A stretch of 64,000 bases of DNA from Bacteroidaceae bacterium (lineage in GTDB: Bacteria > Bacteroidota > Bacteroidia > Bacteroidales > Bacteroidaceae), in the NCBI GenBank assembly GCA_017938245.1, contig JAGBBX010000017.1:1-64000 (forward strand), read 5' to 3'. Below, piece after piece: positions 1 to 8,332 of the stretch (position 1 is its first letter; each line of letters starts with the position of its first letter). The position numbers and the translations under genes are program-made. The notes under the pieces were generated by a model. It was not told the DNA's origin, did not search any database, and saw only the letters and a program-made list of their open reading frames with translations.

Positions 1-1
1 C

Positions 2-91
2 GTAAAATGCTCACGATGTTTTTTGGGTGCTGCGGAACTCGCTTCGCTCAAACATCCTCGCACTTAATCCAAAAAACATCTACCATTTTAC
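2..91. repeat. Inverted repeat with a roughly 42-bp centre
   Basis: Arms at 2-26 and 69-91 are near-perfect inverted copies: both have GTAAAATG, a short variable spacer, then GATGTTTTTTGG. The centre is GC-richer than the arms. No reading frame in it looks real. It could be a miniature inverted-repeat element, a strong transcript hairpin, or an edge of something extending left of the window. No second copy was noticed elsewhere in the window. Confidence 0.45.
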
Positions 92-145
92 TAATTTTCA
101 TACGGCGCACCAATGAACAACCTTATGATTTTATGAAAAAAATGG

Positions 146-177
146 GGCTTGCTTTAGTATACAAAAAAAAGCAAGCC
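146..177 (-). terminator. Intrinsic terminator of the folE operon
   Basis: A perfect 10-bp stem (146-155 with 168-177, GGCTTGCTTT and its complement) encloses a 12-nt loop. Read on the minus strand it is followed by CCCCATTTTTTT. It lies about 70 nt past the folE stop codon, so it probably ends the operon that starts at 4735. Confidence 0.6.
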
Positions 178-248
178 TTCCACCCCTGGTAGAACAGCTT
201 GCCCTAATCAATATAAAGGTTCTTACAAACTCAACCTGGCAAAATTCA

Positions 249-824
249 CTATCTGTTACGTATCAGGTTCATAAACTCCTCCCTCGTTTTTGCCTGATTG
301 AAAGCACCGCTGAAATCCGAAGTAGTGGTTATTGAATTCTGCTTCTTGATGCCACGCATCTGCATACACAGGTGCTGCGCCTCGACAACCACCATAACTC
401 CAAGCGGATTAAGCGTCTCCTGAATACACTCCTTAATTTGAAGCGTCAGACGCTCCTGTACCTGCAATCGTCGGGCAAAAACATCGACCACTCGAGCTAT
501 CTTACTTAGACCGGTTATGTAACCATTGGGAATATACGCCACGTGCACCTTGCCAAAGAACGGCAAAATGTGATGTTCACACAAAGAATAGAAATCGATA
601 TCCTTAACTATTACCATCTGACTGTAATCCTCCTTAAACATTGCCTTACGCAGTATTGCGTGCGGGTCCTCGTTATATCCCGCCGTAGTATCGAGCAATG
701 CACGTGCCACACGCTCGGGTGTTTTCAGAAGTCCCTCGCGTCCGGTGTCCTCGCCAATGAGTTGCAACATATTACCGCAACACTCCATAAGCCCTTGAAT
801 AACTTTCTCTCTATTCTCCTCCAT
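249..824 (-). CDS. folE: GTP cyclohydrolase I (FolE)
   Basis: Converts GTP to 7,8-dihydroneopterin triphosphate, the first step of folate synthesis, in the cytoplasm. The 191 residues match the normal family length. The zinc-binding CEHH motif is at residues 82-85 (ligands Cys82 and His85) and the third ligand Cys153 lies in HLCMQMRG. The [13 protein letters not shown] and [11 protein letters not shown] blocks are typical of the type I enzyme, not the FolE2 family. It is the last gene of the operon, 18 nt after the SPOR gene, and a terminator hairpin follows. No truncation is visible. Confidence 0.97.
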   Translation of the reverse strand: MEENREKVIQGLMECCGNMLQLIGEDTGREGLLKTPERVARALLDTTAGYNEDPHAILRKAMFKEDYSQMVIVKDIDFYSLCEHHILPFFGKVHVAYIPNGYITGLSKIARVVDVFARRLQVQERLTLQIKECIQETLNPLGVMVVVEAQHLCMQMRGIKKQNSITTTSDFSGAFNQAKTREEFMNLIRNR

Positions 825-842
825 ATTACTATACCTATTATA

Positions 843-1289
843 TTAATAAGGCAAATTAATCATTCCTTTCCTTACGGAAATCTCGCGGAATTTCTTGGTT
901 GCTTTCAGGCGGTACATAACAGCCTCGGCCTCTTCACGTGTACGATAATCGCCATACAGACAAAGACGCATTGGTGACTCGAATACCACATACACCTCGG
1001 CACCGGGGAAATTCTCCCTCATATATTTTGCCATCTTATTGGCCTCCTCACGCGCTGTCTGCGAATTATTACCCGAGTAGACCATAACACGGTAACCCTC
1101 GACCTTGGCCGGTTTACCATTGACACGCTGAGTCATCGAACCCATCAGATTAATCAGTTTCTGAGGTTGTACTATACGCACCTTACCCTCTCCCTGAACA
1201 TCGCGCTGAAGTTCGTCAACGATATTACTCTGTGCCCTGACAGTGAGGGCACAGAGTATGATAAATGTTATTGATAACAGTCTTTTCAT
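843..1289 (-). CDS. Exported SPOR-domain protein
   Basis: 148 residues. The start is taken as ATG at 1289, which overlaps the tpiA stop codon as ATGA; an upstream TTG at 1298 is possible but less likely. Residues 1-20 form a signal peptide ending ALTVRAQ. The C-terminal half, from about residue 65 ([21 protein letters not shown] to the end), resembles a SPOR domain, which in known members binds peptidoglycan strands stripped of stem peptides, often at division sites. Translation is probably coupled to tpiA. The role is inferred from the domain only. Confidence 0.85.
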   Translation of the reverse strand: MKRLLSITFIILCALTVRAQSNIVDELQRDVQGEGKVRIVQPQKLINLMGSMTQRVNGKPAKVEGYRVMVYSGNNSQTAREEANKMAKYMRENFPGAEVYVVFESPMRLCLYGDYRTREEAEAVMYRLKATKKFREISVRKGMINLPY

Positions 1290-2047
1290 TCTTTCCAAGC
1301 ATCGATGATACCCTTGAAGTCGGCAGCTTTCAGCGATGCACCACCGATAAGACCACCATCAACATCGGCATTAGCAAAAAGCTCCTTGGCATTGCTTGCC
1401 TTGCAGCTTCCACCGTAGAGGATAGAAGTGTTCTCGGCTACCTCATTGCCATACTTCTCGGCAATGGTAGAGCGGATGTAAGCGTGAATCTCCTGTGCCT
1501 GCTCGGGAGTAGCGGTAAGACCTGTACCGATAGCCCATACCGGCTCGTAAGCGAGAATAATCTTAGAGAAATCCTCGGCCGAGAGGTCATAGAGAGAACC
1601 TGCAAGCTGCTTGTAAACAACCTCGTTCTGAACACCCTGCTGACGCTCCTCAAGAACCTCACCAATGCAGAAGATAGGAGTAAGACCGTTAGCAAGAGCC
1701 AACTGCACCTTCTCTTTGAGGATAGCCTCGGTCTCGCCATAGTAAGCGCGACGCTCCGAGTGGCCAAGAATTACATACTTTGCACCTGTAGATGCTACCA
1801 TAGCGGCAGAAACCTCACCGGTGTAAGCACCCGACACCTTATCGGCACAGTTCTCGGCACCTACACCGATGATAGATGCATCAACAGCGGGAACAACCGA
1901 TGCAAGATGGATGAAAGGAGTACAGATTACAACGTCGCAGTTGGGCTTGTCGGCTGTGAGGGCCTCATTAAGCTCCTTTGCAAGTGCAATACCCTCCTGA
2001 AGATTCAGGTTCATTTTCCAGTTACCTGCTACAATTTTCTTTCTCAT
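1286..2047 (-). CDS. tpiA: Triosephosphate isomerase
   Basis: Interconverts dihydroxyacetone phosphate and glyceraldehyde 3-phosphate in glycolysis. The 253 residues cover a full TIM barrel. Catalytic residues are visible: Lys11 in GNWKMN, His96 in ILGHSERR and Glu168 in [11 protein letters not shown], followed by the phosphate-gripping loop and the GGS phosphate-binding motif near residue 211. It sits 12 nt after the membrane-protein gene and overlaps the SPOR gene by 4 nt (ATGA), so it is an internal operon gene. Confidence 0.98.
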   Translation of the reverse strand: MRKKIVAGNWKMNLNLQEGIALAKELNEALTADKPNCDVVICTPFIHLASVVPAVDASIIGVGAENCADKVSGAYTGEVSAAMVASTGAKYVILGHSERRAYYGETEAILKEKVQLALANGLTPIFCIGEVLEERQQGVQNEVVYKQLAGSLYDLSAEDFSKIILAYEPVWAIGTGLTATPEQAQEIHAYIRSTIAEKYGNEVAENTSILYGGSCKASNAKELFANADVDGGLIGGASLKAADFKGIIDAWKE

Positions 2048-2059
2048 AATTTTTTTGTT

Positions 2060-3433
2060 TTAAAGGTTTGTATTGTTATTTAAGTCAATAGTCTCTTTTT
2101 CTTTATTTTCGGAACTTTCTCCATTATCAGCCTCAGCAACATCCTCATCCTTGCTATCCCGTCCAAAGTAATGCAAAATCCATTTCACAGCAGCCGTTAC
2201 CAGGTCGATAAACATTATTATAAACAGCGGCACTATAAACAGGACTATCCATCTATTCCACCCTCTTATGTAACTATATACACTTCGGGCCTTATCGGGC
2301 ATTCCTGTCGAAGAGAGCGCACTCTTCTCTACCGACGGCAAATCGGCAACATTCCACTTCCCAACCACCGTGCCATCCTTTATCAGCAACATACCGGGGT
2401 TGGCCCGCACTATAGTCTTAAGCATAACCTCATCGGCCCATAAAACCGAGTATTCAGCCCCAGTGCGTTTACGCCACTCTTCAATTATATCTTCGTCTGA
2501 TGACGATGCAGCATAAAAAGGTATCTCTTTCTCAAGACAATAGTCGTACATATCGTTTATCTTGTCGACCCTGCTCTCGTCGGCCTTCTCGATGCTACTC
2601 ATCACAACCAAACAGACGTATCCGGTGTCGGCAAGTATCTGCGGTGCATAATCCTCGCCATCGGCATCCAGAAAAGCAAAATCGCTCACCTTAGCAGGTT
2701 TACCCATCTCAACTGTCAGACTCTGACTGCCCAGATAGTTCCAGGTGCTATCGGGATAGGTAAACTCGTCAAACTCCATAACCTGTCCACCCTTCTCGAA
2801 CCTATATATATATTTATGTACTGCCGGAACATCCTCGACCGCCGCCCTTAGGTCGCTCCCAACATAGAACGGACGAAAATCAATCACCGGCAGATGCATC
2901 AGACTAACCCCTTCGAGTAGTGATATATAGCAGATGGAAAAAAGCAATACCATCCAACGGTTCACCCTACTAACCTTGCGCACAAAGAGACGACGTTTAA
3001 AGCAGCACATCGTCGCAAAAAGGAACAGAACGACATTCTTGCCGAAAGTAGCCCAATTAGACATTGTAAAGGCATCGCCGAAACAGCCGCAATCACGCAC
3101 AGGGTTCCACAGCGCCAATATAAACGTAAATGGAGTAAAGAAAAGGAAAAAGATAAAGACGAGCACCGTCACCACTCTTTTGTAGACACCCATCAGCAAC
3201 AAGACACCAAGTACAAACTCGGCAGCCGAGAGCATAGTGGCAGCAAAGAGCAACCAACCGTCGTCGATACCAACAACACCAAAAGCCGCAGCATAATCGC
3301 CTAGCTTATAGGAGAGTCCCATCGGGTCGACAGCCTTTACAAAGCCCGAGACCAGAAGAACTGCTGCCAGCAACAATCGCGAGATATTCACCAGCAGCGC
3401 TGTTACAGCCCTTTTCTTACTCGACAACACCAT
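2060..3433 (-). CDS. BT_3928-like membrane protein: DoxX/MauE-like half plus thioredoxin-like half
   Basis: 457 residues. The N-terminal part has about four membrane helices (residues 10-130) and a CGCFGD motif like those in MauE/DoxX-type proteins. Another helix lies near 160-175. Residues roughly 240-375 look like a thioredoxin-fold domain (late NPGMLLIKDGTVVGKW strand) but no CxxC active site is seen. A last helix near 395-415 precedes an acidic, Asn-rich tail. The Bacteroidales family called BT_3928 has this architecture and this position beside tpiA. It overlaps the DUF1599 gene by 17 nt. Function is unknown; a redox or assembly role in the envelope is only a guess. Confidence 0.8.
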   Translation of the reverse strand: MVLSSKKRAVTALLVNISRLLLAAVLLVSGFVKAVDPMGLSYKLGDYAAAFGVVGIDDGWLLFAATMLSAAEFVLGVLLLMGVYKRVVTVLVFIFFLFFTPFTFILALWNPVRDCGCFGDAFTMSNWATFGKNVVLFLFATMCCFKRRLFVRKVSRVNRWMVLLFSICYISLLEGVSLMHLPVIDFRPFYVGSDLRAAVEDVPAVHKYIYRFEKGGQVMEFDEFTYPDSTWNYLGSQSLTVEMGKPAKVSDFAFLDADGEDYAPQILADTGYVCLVVMSSIEKADESRVDKINDMYDYCLEKEIPFYAASSSDEDIIEEWRKRTGAEYSVLWADEVMLKTIVRANPGMLLIKDGTVVGKWNVADLPSVEKSALSSTGMPDKARSVYSYIRGWNRWIVLFIVPLFIIMFIDLVTAAVKWILHYFGRDSKDEDVAEADNGESSENKEKETIDLNNNTNL

Positions 3434-3959
3434 TCTTAATCAGTCCGAATACTGCGTAATTTATCATATCCATATAGTTTGCATCCACCCCCTCAGAAAC
3501 CTTTGTAGCACCTTCAAGCTCCTCTATCTGCTTTGTACGCCATATTTTTGTGAGGATAAGGTCGGTATATGAGGTTGTACGCATTCCTCTCCACGCCTCG
3601 TTGTAGTCGTGATTCTTACGTTTCATAAGCTCCAGAGTCTCCAGCGCCTTTACATCATAAAGCCTCATAGCCTCCTCGGCCGAGATATCACACTCGTCCG
3701 AGTAACCCAACTGCAACTGTACGAGAGCTATTATTCCATAGTTCACAATACCGATGAGTTCGCTGTTTATATCCTCTCCAACCATATTCTCGGCACCTGT
3801 CTCTAAGTTGCGTATGCGCTTTGCCTTGATATAAATTTGGTCGGTAAGCGAACAGGGACGCATTATGCGCCACGATGCACCGTAGTCATATAGTTTCTTC
3901 TCGAACAGTTCACGGCACACAGCAAGCACCTTCTCGAATTGTATATTTGTTTCTTCCAT
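3417..3959 (-). CDS. DUF1599 (nucleotide-modification-associated domain 1) protein
   Basis: 180 residues made of two similar halves. Residues about 23-90 contain YDYGASWRIMRPCSLTDQI and SELIGIVNYGIIAL; residues about 117-175 contain HDYNEAWRGMRTTSYTDLI and NYMDMINYAVFGLI. Pfam names this domain for its association with nucleotide-modification genes, but in Bacteroidales the gene sits in a housekeeping operon, as here. It is cytoplasmic, with no signal peptide. It lies 15 nt after the glycosyltransferase and overlaps the next gene by 17 nt. Biochemical function is not established. Confidence 0.85.
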   Translation of the reverse strand: MEETNIQFEKVLAVCRELFEKKLYDYGASWRIMRPCSLTDQIYIKAKRIRNLETGAENMVGEDINSELIGIVNYGIIALVQLQLGYSDECDISAEEAMRLYDVKALETLELMKRKNHDYNEAWRGMRTTSYTDLILTKIWRTKQIEELEGATKVSEGVDANYMDMINYAVFGLIKNGVVE

Positions 3960-3973
3960 CTTTTTGAAGCCTC

Positions 3974-4735
3974 TTAATCTATGTTTTTATTCTCGTTATA
4001 CGTAGGATACTTTTTAAAGAAACTACCCCACTTCAACTTTATTACACCAAACAGTGCCTCACTGAATATTCCACCACTCATTTTCGACTCGCCAAGCACT
4101 CGGTTTACAAAAATCACAGGAACCTCCTTTATTCTGAATCCACACTTATGAGTTGTAAATTTCATTTCAATCTGAAAAGCATACCCCTTGAAACGGATAG
4201 AGTCGAGGTTAATCGTCTCGAGCACACGACGACGATAGCAGTTGAATCCCGCCGTTGTATCATAAACAGGCAGCCCTGTTATGAAACGCACATATTTCGA
4301 CGCAAAATAAGACATAAGCACACGTCCCATAGGCCAGTTAACCACATTTACACCCGTTACATATCTGCTACCTACCGACAGGTCGTATCCGTCCTTTGCG
4401 CAGGCATCGTACAGCAAAGGTACATCATCGGGATTATGCGAAAAATCGGCATCCATCTCGAATATATACTCGTAGCCCTGTTTCAGCGCCCATTTAAAGC
4501 CCGTTATATAAGCTGTACCCAAACCTAACTTTCCCGAGCGCTCGATAATAAAGACTCTCTCGGGGAACTCCAGCATCAGTTTTTTTACTATTGCAGCCGT
4601 GCCATCGGGTGAGCCATCGTCAACCACCAGAACATCAAAAGAATGCTCCAATGCCATTAGGACACGAATCATCTTCTCGATATTCTCCTTCTCGTTATAT
4701 GTGGGTATAATAATTACACTATCGCTTTTTACCAT
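3974..4735 (-). CDS. Polyprenol monophosphomannose synthase-like glycosyltransferase (GT2)
   Basis: 253 residues with a GT-A fold. Motifs are PTYNEKENI (residue 11 on), VVDDGSPDGT near 37-46, the metal-binding DAD in EMDADFSHNPDD near 95, and the GSRY and NWPMGR blocks seen in dolichol/polyprenol-phosphate mannose synthases. No membrane helices are evident in the C-terminus, so it is the soluble, DPM1-like type. It is expected to move a sugar from a nucleotide donor to polyprenyl phosphate at the inner membrane; the exact sugar cannot be read from sequence. It is first in the operon, with a -7-like box upstream. Confidence 0.88.
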   Translation of the reverse strand: MVKSDSVIIIPTYNEKENIEKMIRVLMALEHSFDVLVVDDGSPDGTAAIVKKLMLEFPERVFIIERSGKLGLGTAYITGFKWALKQGYEYIFEMDADFSHNPDDVPLLYDACAKDGYDLSVGSRYVTGVNVVNWPMGRVLMSYFASKYVRFITGLPVYDTTAGFNCYRRRVLETINLDSIRFKGYAFQIEMKFTTHKCGFRIKEVPVIFVNRVLGESKMSGGIFSEALFGVIKLKWGSFFKKYPTYNENKNID

Positions 4736-4756
4736 AATTTATTCCTATTCATTCTG

Positions 4757-4764
4757 CGAAGATA
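4757..4764 (-). promoter_or_regulatory. -7 element for the glycosyltransferase-folE operon
   Basis: TATCTTCG on the minus strand fits the Bacteroidota -7 consensus TAnnTTTG/TTCG and lies 22 nt upstream of the ATG at 4735. No good TTTG -33 box is found at the usual spacing, so confidence is modest. Confidence 0.4.
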
Positions 4765-4872
4765 CTGAAAAAAGAGTGCATTTTACTCTATGAGAGGCAA
4801 AAAATAGTCAAAAAGATGAATTTTATTATATAAAATTAACCCTAACAGCTCCAAGATAGCGAGAAAGAGTTG

Positions 4873-4880
4873 TATTTTTG
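4873..4880 (+). promoter_or_regulatory. -7 element close to the mfd start
   Basis: TATTTTTG fits TAnnTTTG and ends only 9 nt before the chosen mfd ATG, which would give a leaderless or nearly leaderless mRNA. No -33 box is seen at the usual spacing. Confidence 0.35.
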
Positions 4881-4889
4881 CGCTTAATA

Positions 4890-7800
4890 ATGGAAGCAAA
4901 AGAACTACAAAAGATATATTCGGCACATCCCGGTGTGGATGCCCTTGTGAATTTGCGCGACGAAAGCGGCAAGAAAAGTGTACTCATCGACAGTCTTACA
5001 GGCAGTTCGACAGCACTTGTAATCTCGGGACTGAAAAAGCGTCTACCGGGACAGACATTTATGATTATAATGAACGACGTCGAGGAGGCTGGATATATGT
5101 ACCACGACATTGTTCAGGTATGTGGCGAAGAGAACACCCTTTTCTTTCCTTCATCGTTCAGACGTGCAATGAAATATGGCCACGAGGACGATGCGAATCG
5201 TATCCTCAGAACCGAGGTAATGAGCCGTCTCACCGCTCGACGCCGAGGTGAAGGACTCACCATAGTTACCCACCCCGATGCCCTTGCCGAGAAAGTAGCT
5301 TCGCAAAGCGAATTAGAGAAAAACACCATCACAATATCAGTTGGCGACAGAATAGGACGCGAAGATATTGAGAAGAAACTCGGCACATTAGGATTCAAAG
5401 AGAATACATACGTCTACGAGCCCGGCGAATTTGCCGTGCGAGGAAGCCTCATCGACATATACTCATACTCGTCGGAACTGCCCTACCGCATCGACTTTTT
5501 CGGAAAAGAGGTCGAGAGCATACGCACATTCGAGGTAGAGACACAGCTATCGAAGCAACGTATCGACGAGGCAATCATTGTTCCCAAGATAAGCGGCAGC
5601 AACAGTGTGGCCATAACCCATTTTCTGCCCAAGAACAGCATACTCGTAACAAAAGACATTGAGTTTGTAAAAAGCAGCATCGAAAAACTGCGCAACGAAG
5701 GATTCACCCTGCAAGCACGCCTATCACAAGAGGAGCAGCCCCAGATGCCCGACCTTATATCGGCTGTAGAATTAGAGAGTTACGTACGCACCGTACGTCA
5801 TTGGGAGCTTCGTGCGCCACACTTTGAGACAGGCACAAAAGTCTCTTTTGACACCACCCCGCAACCACTCTTTCACAAAGACTTCGACCTTGTCGAAAAG
5901 ACCTTTGCCGAGTACATAGGCAAAGGATACAAGATATTTTTCCTCGCCGATGATAGTCGTCAGGCAATGCGTCTGGAGAGCATATTCAACGAACGAGGCA
6001 AAGAGCAGATTACATTTACCCCGGTAGGTCGCACCCTGCACTCGGGATTCGTCGATAACACCCTGCACGCACTCTTCTTCACCGACCATCAGCTGTTCGG
6101 ACGTTTCCACAACTACAAACTGCGAAGCGACCGCGCACGCAGCGGCAAGGTGGCAATAACCCTAAAAGAGCTAAAGGAGTTTAAGGTAGGCGACTACATC
6201 GTACACATCGACCACGGAATAGGAAAGTTTGGCGGCCTTGTGCGTATCCCCAACGGTGGCACAATTCAAGAGGCAATAAAACTCATATACAAGAACGAAG
6301 ATGTAGTATTTGTGTCGATACACAATCTGCACAAGATATCGAAATACCGAGGGCGCGAGGGCGAGCCACCCGTTGTTAACAAGCTGGGCACAGGCGCTTG
6401 GGAGCGAATGAAAGAGCGCACTAAAAAGAAGATAAAAGATATTGCCCGCGACCTTATAAAGCTATACTCGCAGCGCTACAAGGAGGAGGGCTTTGCCTTC
6501 TCGCCCGACAGCTATCTGCAAACCGAGTTAGAGACAAGCTTTATGTACGAGGATACTCCCGACCAGCACAAAGCCACCAACGAGGTAAAGCGAGATATGG
6601 AGCGCAAACGCCCTATGGATCGCCTTATATGCGGCGACGTCGGATTCGGAAAAACCGAGGTAGCCATTCGTGCAGCCTTTAAGGCCGCCACCGATGGCAA
6701 GCAGGTAGCAGTACTTGTACCCACCACAGTACTAGCCTATCAGCACTACCTCACATTCAAAGAGCGACTAAAAGATTTCCCCTGCACCATAGAGTACCTA
6801 AGTCGTGCCCGAAGCACTGCGCAAAGCAAACAGGTGCTAAAAGAACTTGCCGATGGAAAGGTTGATATTATCATCGGTACACACCGACTGACGGGAAAGG
6901 ATGTTAAATTCAAAGACCTCGGGCTGCTCATCATCGACGAAGAGCAGAAATTCGGCGTTGCCGTAAAAGAGAAACTGCGCCAGATGAAAGTAAATGTCGA
7001 CACACTCACAATGACAGCCACCCCCATTCCGCGTACACTCCAGTTCTCTATAATGGGAGCCCGCGACCTTTCGATGATACAGACACCACCACCCAACCGC
7101 TATCCCATTCACACCGAGATACATACATTCGATGCCGACATTATAAAAGAGGCCATAAATTTCGAACTAAGCCGCAACGGACAGGTGTTTCTCATAAACA
7201 ACCGCATCTCCAATATGCGTGAACTCGAAAACCTCATCCACAAGCACGTCCCCGATGCCCGCGTGTGCATTGGACACGGACAGATGGAACCACAAGAGTT
7301 AGAGAAGAGACTCTACGACTTTATAAACCACGACTACGACGTACTTATAGCAACCTCTATTGTGGAAAACGGAATTGACATACCCAATGTAAACACCATA
7401 ATAATAAATCAGGCACAGTCGTTCGGGCTGAGCGACCTGCACCAAATGCGCGGACGTGTGGGACGCGGCAAGCGCAAAGCATTCTGCTATATGCTCACAC
7501 CGCCACGCGACCTCTTGAACAGCGAAGCGCGCCGCCGTCTCGAAGCCATCGAGAGTTTCAGCGAGCTTGGCAGCGGAATGAACATAGCGATGCAAGACCT
7601 CGACATACGCGGTGCAGGCAACCTGTTAGGCGCCGAGCAGAGCGGCTTTATCGCCGACCTGGGCTACGAGACCTATCAGAAGGTACTTGCCGAGGCAGTA
7701 CGCGAGCTGAAAACCGAAGAGTTTGCCGATATTCTGCAAGAGGAGGAAAATGAGAACGCTCTTTTTGCAGGCGATTGTGTAGTAGAAAGTGACCTTGAGC

Positions 7801-8255
7801 TATTCTTCGGCCCCCTTTACGTCCCCGACGGTAACGAGCGAATACTGCTCTACCGCGAACTTGACTCTATAACCAACGAGCGAGACCTTGCACAGTTCCG
7901 CACACGTATGATTGACCGATTCGGAAAAATCCCGGTCGAGGGAGAAGAGCTTATACGTATGGTATCATTGCGTCGCAAAGCACAAGAGTTTGGAATTGAA
8001 AAAATATACCTCAAGGGCGGACGAATGAGACTCTTCTTTGTAGACGAAAATAATAGAGCATTCTACGAGAGCGACACAATGGGATTCATCCTGATGTTTG
8101 TCAACAGCACCCGGTTCCCCTGTGTACTGAGCCGCGAGCAACACCGTCTGAGTATAGTCGTAGAGAATATAAAGAGCGTCGAAACAGCCCTTGCCTTTAT
8201 GCACGATTTAGAACAATTCTGCAAACAGTGCTCAGCCGAAAACGCGATTGGATAA
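4890..8255 (+). CDS. mfd: Transcription-repair coupling factor (Mfd)
   Basis: 1121 residues from ATG at 4890 (an in-frame TTG at 4878 lies inside the likely promoter). This ATP-driven translocase removes stalled RNA polymerase from damaged DNA and recruits UvrA. The UvrB-like N-terminal module is followed by a CarD-like RNA-polymerase-interaction domain near residues 433-450 (VGDYIVHIDHGIGKFGG), Walker A GDVGFGKT near 582, the DEEQ box near 681, TATPIPRT, the helicase block QMRGRVGRGKRKAFCY, and a C-terminal TRCF domain. Length is normal. It is divergent from the glycosyltransferase operon and appears to be monocistronic. Confidence 0.98.
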   Translation: MEAKELQKIYSAHPGVDALVNLRDESGKKSVLIDSLTGSSTALVISGLKKRLPGQTFMIIMNDVEEAGYMYHDIVQVCGEENTLFFPSSFRRAMKYGHEDDANRILRTEVMSRLTARRRGEGLTIVTHPDALAEKVASQSELEKNTITISVGDRIGREDIEKKLGTLGFKENTYVYEPGEFAVRGSLIDIYSYSSELPYRIDFFGKEVESIRTFEVETQLSKQRIDEAIIVPKISGSNSVAITHFLPKNSILVTKDIEFVKSSIEKLRNEGFTLQARLSQEEQPQMPDLISAVELESYVRTVRHWELRAPHFETGTKVSFDTTPQPLFHKDFDLVEKTFAEYIGKGYKIFFLADDSRQAMRLESIFNERGKEQITFTPVGRTLHSGFVDNTLHALFFTDHQLFGRFHNYKLRSDRARSGKVAITLKELKEFKVGDYIVHIDHGIGKFGGLVRIPNGGTIQEAIKLIYKNEDVVFVSIHNLHKISKYRGREGEPPVVNKLGTGAWERMKERTKKKIKDIARDLIKLYSQRYKEEGFAFSPDSYLQTELETSFMYEDTPDQHKATNEVKRDMERKRPMDRLICGDVGFGKTEVAIRAAFKAATDGKQVAVLVPTTVLAYQHYLTFKERLKDFPCTIEYLSRARSTAQSKQVLKELADGKVDIIIGTHRLTGKDVKFKDLGLLIIDEEQKFGVAVKEKLRQMKVNVDTLTMTATPIPRTLQFSIMGARDLSMIQTPPPNRYPIHTEIHTFDADIIKEAINFELSRNGQVFLINNRISNMRELENLIHKHVPDARVCIGHGQMEPQELEKRLYDFINHDYDVLIATSIVENGIDIPNVNTIIINQAQSFGLSDLHQMRGRVGRGKRKAFCYMLTPPRDLLNSEARRRLEAIESFSELGSGMNIAMQDLDIRGAGNLLGAEQSGFIADLGYETYQKVLAEAVRELKTEEFADILQEEENENALFAGDCVVESDLELFFGPLYVPDGNERILLYRELDSITNERDLAQFRTRMIDRFGKIPVEGEELIRMVSLRRKAQEFGIEKIYLKGGRMRLFFVDENNRAFYESDTMGFILMFVNSTRFPCVLSREQHRLSIVVENIKSVETALAFMHDLEQFCKQCSAENAIG

Positions 8256-8260
8256 GAAAC

Positions 8261-8291
8261 TTTGTTTTTTCACAAAATATAGCTATATTCG
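8261..8291 (+). promoter_or_regulatory. Bacteroidota-type promoter of the C1B aminopeptidase gene
   Basis: TTTG at 8261-8264, a 19-nt spacer, then TATATTCG at 8284-8291. This matches the -33/-7 consensus of the phylum. The ATG follows 41 nt later. Confidence 0.65.
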
Positions 8292-8332
8292 CAAATTATT
8301 TATAAAGATACAAACCGAAAAACATAAGAATT

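Noticed and set aside
1265-2083. 272-codon open frame antisense to tpiA
   Set aside because: It mirrors a highly conserved gene, has no recognisable domain and lacks a promoter of its own. It reflects codon bias on the other strand.
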